A stretch of DNA of 64,000 nt from Tubulanus polymorphus (lineage: Eukaryota > Nemertea > Palaeonemertea > Tubulaniformes > Tubulanidae): positions 7,800,485-7,864,484 of the forward strand of contig NC_134027.1 of NCBI RefSeq assembly GCF_964204645.1, read 5' to 3'. A model generated the notes under the pieces. It did no database searches and was not told the origin of the DNA. It worked only from the letters and a program-made list of their open reading frames with translations. Below, piece by piece: positions 57,544 through 64,000 of the stretch; position 1 is the stretch's first letter; every line of letters begins with the position of its first letter. A program made the position numbers and the translations under genes.

Positions 57544-58031
57544 ACAACGATAGTCAAAATACGTGTTTCCCGGTCAGAGGTTACTTGAAAATTAAACCAT
57601 GGCCATCGTACTATGACAAAACAAACTCGTTCCTGCACAGGCACGAACGTTACGCACAGGTGGCATCAGAAATAGTTTTATTAATTCGGGTTATAAACTG
57701 TAAAGATATTTTCTTTTCGTCATTATCTATGTTCTTTGATCTGTAGAAGTTCGTAGTAAGAGTAAGCTTCATCAGATAATTCCAGTATGATATTATTATA
57801 CATTTCTCACTATTCCTACAATAACCTCCACGTGTTATGTACAAATTTGTAGAAAATTTAACAAATTAAACCGACTTTTTATTCGAAAACTGAGTGTTCG
57901 TTAATATTTTCGGTGGTTTTCATCTTAAGTCTCTTTCTCTCTTGAGCCGATGGATAAAGAATTAAAAGTCAAGCTCATGTTCATCAAGTTAAAACAAATG
58001 CCACCAAAAGAGCGAATGAATTTCTGAGCAA

Positions 58032-58195
58032 TGGTAGAATAGCCCGTACACTCCGACGTGGAGGACATATAATGATAAACTCACTATATAAAGAAATTAA
58101 GAGATTCAAACGAATTTCGTTTATCACGAATTGAAATCAAAATATACGACGTTTCGAACTCTCACTGGAGATCATCGTCAGGTGTGAGGACTTAC
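58032..58195. repeat. Dispersed repeat, copy in duplication unit 2
   Basis: Same element as 52912-53075, carried along by the segmental duplication and diverged at a few bases. Confidence 0.5.
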
Positions 58196-58592
58196 ACCTC
58201 ACACCTGTATTTTCGTTTTATTTCTTGATAATCAAAATTCAATTTTAATCTTTTACAATCTAGTTTATACGTCCACGTCATCGCATATTGGCCATCACGC
58301 TGTGACATTTTACTTAGTTAGCGGTCAACTACATGACATAATAGCGCATAATGCACGATAATAGCAGGATACAGCAACTCCGTGACTCAATCAGAATAAC
58401 AGCGACGGCAATTTCCATTTAATCACCAAAGTTCAAATCAGTTATGATACAGAAATATAGAGTTTCAGATCTTAAAACAAAGTTTTAATTAATTACAATA
58501 CAAGAAAAATTAAACATCAATACACCAGGCTTATCATTTGACCACCATAGACCTGCATATTTATATGGACTACCCAAAATAATAGGAATTAA

Positions 58593-59040
58593 TTCGCTGG
58601 GGATATATTTCTTCATTATCCATTCAATCTGGGGGAATTAATTTTTTCTTCATATTTCAATGTAAAGGTCGATACATTTCCAGTGTAGAGACCCTCCTAA
58701 AACCAATATCTGTTATGAAGCTAATAGGTATCTCTACCAGAAAATGTTAGTTATAAAAAGTTTGGACCTACGGGTGCAAGGTAGGACCCCCAAAACCTGA
58801 GGTCAAGTTGAGGTCACGCAACCAAAAAAGTCGCCGACAACCAGTACATACTGCCTGTGTGTGTAGAGTATATACAATCGCTTGTGAGCTCTCTATAGAG
58901 CATGCTGACTCAGTGTCAGCAGCCAGGCTCGACTAGTTTGCCATCTATCGGGGGTAATAGGAACCGTCACTTGAGGCGTGACCACGACCTAGTCTCTTAG
59001 TTTAAGCTGTCACGTGAGGCGTGACGACGCCAACTGAAGA
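58593..59040. mobile_element. 448-base insertion present only in duplication unit 2
   Basis: Flanking DNA matches unit 1 on both sides (AGGAATTAA to the left, GTTGAGTATTTTGATTC to the right), where unit 1 has only three extra bases. The insert has no long open frame. It contains a direct repeat of GTCAC[T/G]TGAGGCGTGAC at 58966 and 59009. No terminal inverted repeat or target duplication was clear. A non-autonomous element or a deletion in unit 1 are both possible. Confidence 0.6.
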
Positions 59041-59929
59041 GTTGAGTATTTTGATTCATCTAAATCATCAATTATCATTGTTATCAAGTTAATTTTCGAT
59101 CACCTATTGAATATTTTTTCGATTATTTCGAATGTCTAATCAGTATTTAGACTTTTACTCAATTTTTCTTAATTTTCTTCCGTGAAATGTAGTCTACGAG
59201 GAAATTCAAACCAAATACACTTTGCCTAAACAGCGTATTAAATCTGATTAAAACTGATTCACATTTATGGTTGAAAATTTTCAAACTTTGATTAGTTTTA
59301 AATGAAAGGAAGTCTTGACGTATTTTCCAATCGACGCTTCTTTTGATTTGACGTTTTTCAGTGCTCCGGCAACCCGAGGGCTGTTTAAAGAATAGAGCAA
59401 AACGCTGTTGTAATCTATTTTAAGTTTGTCGACAGAAATTTGATAATGGCATTTTCTTTTGGGTATTGAGGTTGACTGAAATTCCAATTATGCGTTTGCT
59501 TGTGTTGTCTGGTCATTGATTTCTAATTTCAATCGAATCTGGATGTCATCTGCCATAAAGAGCTGACGCTGATTAATTCCTCTAGGTGCTACTCCATAAA
59601 TCGAGGAGCGACGTTAGGTCGTTATGTACAGTATTCCAAACAACGTTTTTCGCCATGCCAAAGACAGCCTCAACTTTTATCCTAACAGATCATTGCGGTA
59701 GATTTTAACTACTTCTACGTGCACCTTGATTATTCATTCTTTATCACAGAAAAGATCCAAAAATGATGTCTATCATTTCCCAATTCATGAACACCAGTAT
59801 TCTCTTTCTCACAGTCGATACATACATGTTTGAACTATGAAAATGTCACGAAACAGATTTCAAATTAGGGAAAGACCACGAAGGTTTGCAAATAAATTTT
59901 GGCTTTGTAGCTATCGATGTGTGATAGTC

Positions 59930-61100
59930 TTAATTTTCTTTGCGGCTGTCCGTGGAATCGTAGTTATTGGCGTCCGATACGTCCTGACTGCCTAGAATAT
60001 TTGTCATCTCCTCATTGGGTCCATGGAGTTCCCGATTAGCCGCTAAATCTGGATACATGCTCTTAAAAATCAACCATCGTAATCGGAAGAGTTCGTGCAG
60101 TAACACTTGCACCAGTATCGAGCATATTAGCGTCAGGATTATTGTAACTACAACTACACCGGGTCGAGTCCAGTCGAGGACCTTGTATAACAAATGATTG
60201 CCTTTGGGACCTTCTCCGCGCAGAGCGAAGTATAGAGCGTTGAAACCGATGTAAAACAATCCGAGCGAAATCGGATAGACGAAATGTAGAAGTCTGACTG
60301 GATCTCCTGATATGAATAAATCGATTATGACGAGGATAGCACCAAGACTATGTTTTATCTCACTTCCGGTTGTCTGGAAGTACCCTGAAATAATGGACAA
60401 AAGGGGATTAAATCATTTCATAGTAATAGTCAGAATTCTTATAGATTCTTATAGAAAGGCAAAATATCCTCAATACGACGAAATTCAGATGTTAATGCAA
60501 TATATACGAAAAATATACGGTTAAGTATGAAAAGGTGTTGCTTAAAACATTAAAAACACAACATTGGCCCATAAATCCACGTCCGAAATGGCATACAGTA
60601 CATAGTATTCTAATGAAATAAATCTTACAAGAAGTGTCCATTGTAATTATAAACACCCAAAAACAGATTGAGACCACTATCGAAATGTTCCAGGCTATCG
60701 TATTAAATAACCAGGAACACTGTAGGCCCACCGTAAGACTATCGCGTTGCTGTAGAACTTCTGAAATGATAAATAAGTTAAATTTCATAGGAATCACACG
60801 GATACAATAAATGACGAACTTAAATGGTTTTTTATTTACTTTTTGAATGGCTCTATCTAATCCATATATCTATTTACCTTTATTGCAAACATCGTAGTAT
60901 AGGGTGAGTATTGCTCGGAATATAAATGACAGACACAAAATGAAGAAACTCCAGTTAGTCGCGTATGTAAACCACAGGTGCGGCTTTTCCGGATAGAACC
61001 ATTCGATCTCTTCGACTATGTTTGTGATCAGCCATACTAAAAACCCCAACGCAAGCACCACGCGAAATATACAGTATATGTTTGGTTTCAATCTTGGCCA
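59930..61100 (-). CDS. Rolling-stone-like multi-pass membrane protein, copy 2, 5'-incomplete
   Basis: Exons 61100-60878, 60760-60629 and 60384-59930 join in phase to give about 269 residues and TAA. The start codon is in an upstream exon not identified. Several membrane segments are visible: VVLALGFLVWLITNI, WSFFILCLSFIFRAILTL, NISIVVSICFWVFII, LGAILVIIDLF, PISLGLFYIGFNALYFAL and VVVVTIILTLICSILVQVLL. Family hallmarks are LWFTYATNWSFF, EIKHSLGAILVIIDLF, PVRLLHFVYP and YKVLDWTRPG, as in rolling-stone-like proteins. The C-terminal tail is polar (DVSDANNYDSTDSRKEN) and cytosolic by prediction. In flies rolling stone is needed for myoblast fusion. This copy keeps the frame lost in copy 1, so it is the likely functional one. 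Confidence 0.8.
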
Positions 61101-61665
61101 CTGAAAGATATAATAAGTTAATATACGTTAATCAACTTTTTAGTGATGAAACAGTTTAAACTCGCGTCCGTGTTTAGCACTGTACATATTATATACTACA
61201 CCTGAAAATGCCAGATTTTTGTTGACATTAGATGGCGTGAGGGTTTAAAATGATATCTTTTTATAATTTAAAATGATGAGAAAAATATCATATACTCGTA
61301 CAGTATACATGTTTCCCTATTCAAAATGATAGACGGAAATTTACATCTAGTTTCGATGACAGGCCACCTTTTCCACAAACTGCATGAAATCGAGACAAAA
61401 TTGAAGCGAATCAAAGCGTAAGAAACGAAATAATACCACATACAATCTGTATGGTACATTTGCAGCACTCACTGCTGTTTCAATAATTCGTCTGTGAACT
61501 CTTTGTAATAGGATTACTCGTCGGCACGAACTTATTATCAGTAATTAGATGACAAGTCACGCGACCGGTTAGATCCACGGCGTAGAGTTCTAACCAAGTT
61601 CACCACTGATAGGATTGTGTAGGACACGACACGGCTTACATTTATTCCGAAATAAATGTACGAAC

Positions 61666-64000
61666 ACCCTCGAATGTATAAAAAATCAAAGGGAAACATC
61701 GGGAAGTCATTTGCAAAATGTTCGATCCCTTAAAACTTGCAAAATGGTCAAAATACCTTCAAAACGTCCATTTAGATTTAAAAAAACACCGTGCGCGTTG
61801 AAAAGAGAATATTCATAAAGAATTTATGGTAATTCGGAATTCTTTTAAGAATTTGGTTTCTCAAGTCGGAAAATCAATCCGTTGATGGTACTGCAAGATC
61901 GGGATAATGGACTGGGGTTAGTACAACTCACGATTCCCAGTAATGGATTAAGAGTAAGAAGAATCTTATCTAATGGAACGCAACCCGTTTGTGAAGTATT
62001 AATGGCTTTGCGTTTCGCGATCAAAAACCCGATGAAAATAAGAATAATGAGAGAGAATTTAGTCTTTATCATTGGTAGCGATAAACGATTTAACTCGATG
62101 GTGCGTATCTTCGTGATTATACTTTGCAACCTGAAATCTGCATGAATTTCTTTAGTTCAACGTAGCCTCCCCGAATCAGATTTCCTCATCGTCTGTGAGT
62201 ATGGTTGTAGCACAGTTGCCATTTTACTCGTACACAGTTGATCAGGAACGTTTTTCCTTGATTAGCGAATAAAATATTTAGAATGTCTCTAGTCCCCTGG
62301 AGTCCTAAGTTCACCTCCATAAGTGGATTTGCTTTTTATTTTCTATTTGTTTGGTTTTGATTTTCTTTTTACTTATATAGCCTAAAGTTATATTCATATC
62401 AACTATTATCCAGCTATACCGGTAAAAACATTGCTCATTGCTGCCCATAAGAATATCCATATGATATCCATGGGTACTTCGTTTACCTTATAGTTGATCA
62501 ACGAGATTATGAACAACATAGTCATGAAAATGAACGTTTTCGCGACAATACTAAAGCTACGGATATGTGAACAGCTTGTGAAAACATTTGTATCAGCAAA
62601 CGAATGACTAGCATTAATAATTAGCAACAGTGAGGCTCACGCGTGTTGGTGCTTTATGTCGCGTGCATACCTGAGAATATTTTCCGTACAATAAAAATCA
62701 ACTGCCTCGAATTTTGGTATTACACGAATTAATGCTCTTTTGTCCCGCTGAAATATTTAATTTACAAAGCCAGCTGTTTCCACGCAAATATTGGAGCACT
62801 TATTCATACACGTGGTTCTGACTACCTGAGCTGATGATAAACTTTTATTAAACTAACTTAACATCGTAAATCAAATCGGTCTGAAAAATGGATAATTTTG
62901 TGTTTCCCCCGAGCCAGGTTTTATGAATCAGTTCCTCTTAACGGTATTCGTTTATTAATTTTTTGAACACGATGCCGTGATGAAGTTTTTCGGATATCGT
63001 TACTGATCTTTAAGTCTCTTGCTCAGCAATTCAAAAACTATCTTGTTACAACGCCTAGTAACTGATGATGACAGAAAAAGAACTATTTCTTGGAGGTTAG
63101 GAATCTTTATTCAGACTACCGTGTTGATCTACGTGTGGTGTGGGTGGCTTTTTGAAGCACTATCTGAAATATTTCACTATTCAAACATAGACCGATATGT
63201 CAACATAATCAATATGCGCTATTGTCACAATTATCACATCGACACAGAAAATAAACGTTGAAAATCTACGTTTTAACATTTGTTTAGAGTTTTCTATAAC
63301 TTCACAAAGAACTGACAATATTACTACAACGTTAAAATTCTGTTCTATTGATTATGTTGATCAATTTAGAATCAGACTATTGACTAAATCATCGATGGTA
63401 ACGTATTGGCGAGCCATTAAAATGTCAGTCAATTTCTTTTTATCGATATCAACGAAGCTTCAATACATTCATTTTTAATCGTTCGAAGAATGTACATTAT
63501 ATACAATTATTTCCGATCGGACTGGATAAAACAGTACAGGTTTATTTATGCGTCCGATATTATGCGATAAAAAAGTCGTATCCGTGGGCTTCTGAGGTAT
63601 TCTTTTGCAAAACAGAAAGAACCGAGATCAACCAGCTAGGCAAAGAAGATCGTGCTCCCAGTCCATATTGTTGTACTTGATCAAATCGTTCGGTCTAAAC
63701 ATCGTTTGATCACGCGTATAAAAAAGATACCCTTAACGAAGTGGCAAGAAAAACTTTGAAAAGGCTACGTGAGGTTATAGTGGTCTATTTCAAGAAAGAT
63801 ATATCACCTAGTTGCAAAAGTCGATTCTCTATTGGGATTAATTTGTGCAAACATGTTACCACTCTAGAATGAAACTTGGTTACAGTCTTAAAAATGTTCC
63901 AGATTTATCGACCATTCTTATACAATCATATACATGAAGTATGAATTAAATCAATTCAAAAATGCAAATGTTTGTCTTAAATGCATATGCATAACATGCC
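61666..64000. other. Distal stretch, mostly without recognised features
   Basis: It should contain the missing 5' exon or exons of the rolling-stone-like copy 2. Open frames at 61882-62145 (plus) and 63019-63261 (plus) are short and unrecognised. Confidence 0.4.
62406..62556 (-). CDS. Possible terminal exon of an unidentified membrane protein
   Basis: After a possible acceptor (ATCCGTAG) the frame encodes 49 residues and TAA, beginning FSIVAKTFIFMTMLFIISLI and including VNEVPMDIIWIFLWAAMSN. Two hydrophobic segments are separated by a short acidic loop. No family recognised and no upstream exon found; the gene, if real, would extend to the right on the minus strand. Confidence 0.25.

Larger units (their letters stand above)
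56228..61665. repeat. Segmental tandem duplication, unit 2
   Basis: Second copy of the block at 51071-56105, in direct orientation and separated from it by about 120 bases. It is longer by about 400 bases, mainly because of an insertion at 58593-59040. Order and strand of the two genes are the same. The spacer at 56106-56227 contains three CGCGCAAAAACAAA-like repeats. Confidence 0.9.

Overview
The window is animal nuclear DNA. Genes are split by introns with GT..AG junctions, coding exons are small, intergenic DNA is AT-rich, and there are microsatellites and many short dispersed repeats. Two neuropeptide precursors of lophotrochozoan type (EFLGamide and PXF(I/V/L)amide) and a tandem pair of DM9-domain genes point to a mollusc or close relative. 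This is inference; no species can be named from the sequence alone.

Layout. (1) 1-9395, plus strand: the C-terminal ten exons of a POMGNT1/GnT-I-family glycosyltransferase-like gene whose metal-binding Asp is replaced by Ala. A complete small gene for a secreted Pro/Arg-rich peptide (TATA box, two exons, poly(A) signal) is nested in one of its introns. (2) 9.4-14.8 kb: non-coding, with a triplet of palindromes and a large imperfect hairpin element. (3) 14.87-18.8 kb, minus strand: two neighbouring neuropeptide precursor genes, an EFLGamide (protostome TRH-type) precursor with seven FSEF repeats and a PXFI/L-amide precursor with seven amidated repeats. (4) 19-37.3 kb: gene-poor, holding one weak two-exon micro-protein candidate, short tandem duplications and dispersed repeats. 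(5) 37.3-40.1 kb, plus strand: two tandem DM9-domain (DUF3421) genes. (6) 40.8-44.8 kb, plus strand: LRRC69 in nine exons, then a single-exon ankyrin/SOCS-box gene resembling ASB17. (7) 46.4-50.8 kb, plus strand: a ten-exon membrane dipeptidase with an N-terminal membrane anchor. (8) 51.07-61.67 kb, minus strand: a tandem segmental duplication of about 5 kb. Each unit carries a rhodopsin-family peptide-type GPCR and a rolling-stone-like membrane protein. Both GPCRs are intact; the rolling-stone-like gene is intact over its visible part in unit 2 but frameshifted in unit 1. (9) 61.7-64 kb: mostly featureless, with one possible terminal exon on the minus strand.

The genes do not form one pathway. 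Three themes recur: secreted peptide signalling (two neuropeptide precursors, the nested peptide, two peptide-type receptors), innate recognition (DM9 proteins are lectin-like in bivalves) and local tandem duplication with divergence. The ligands of the two GPCRs are not known, and nothing here shows that they bind the peptides encoded in this window. Exon joins were made by hand from splice consensus, reading phase and family similarity; no alignment or transcript data were available.
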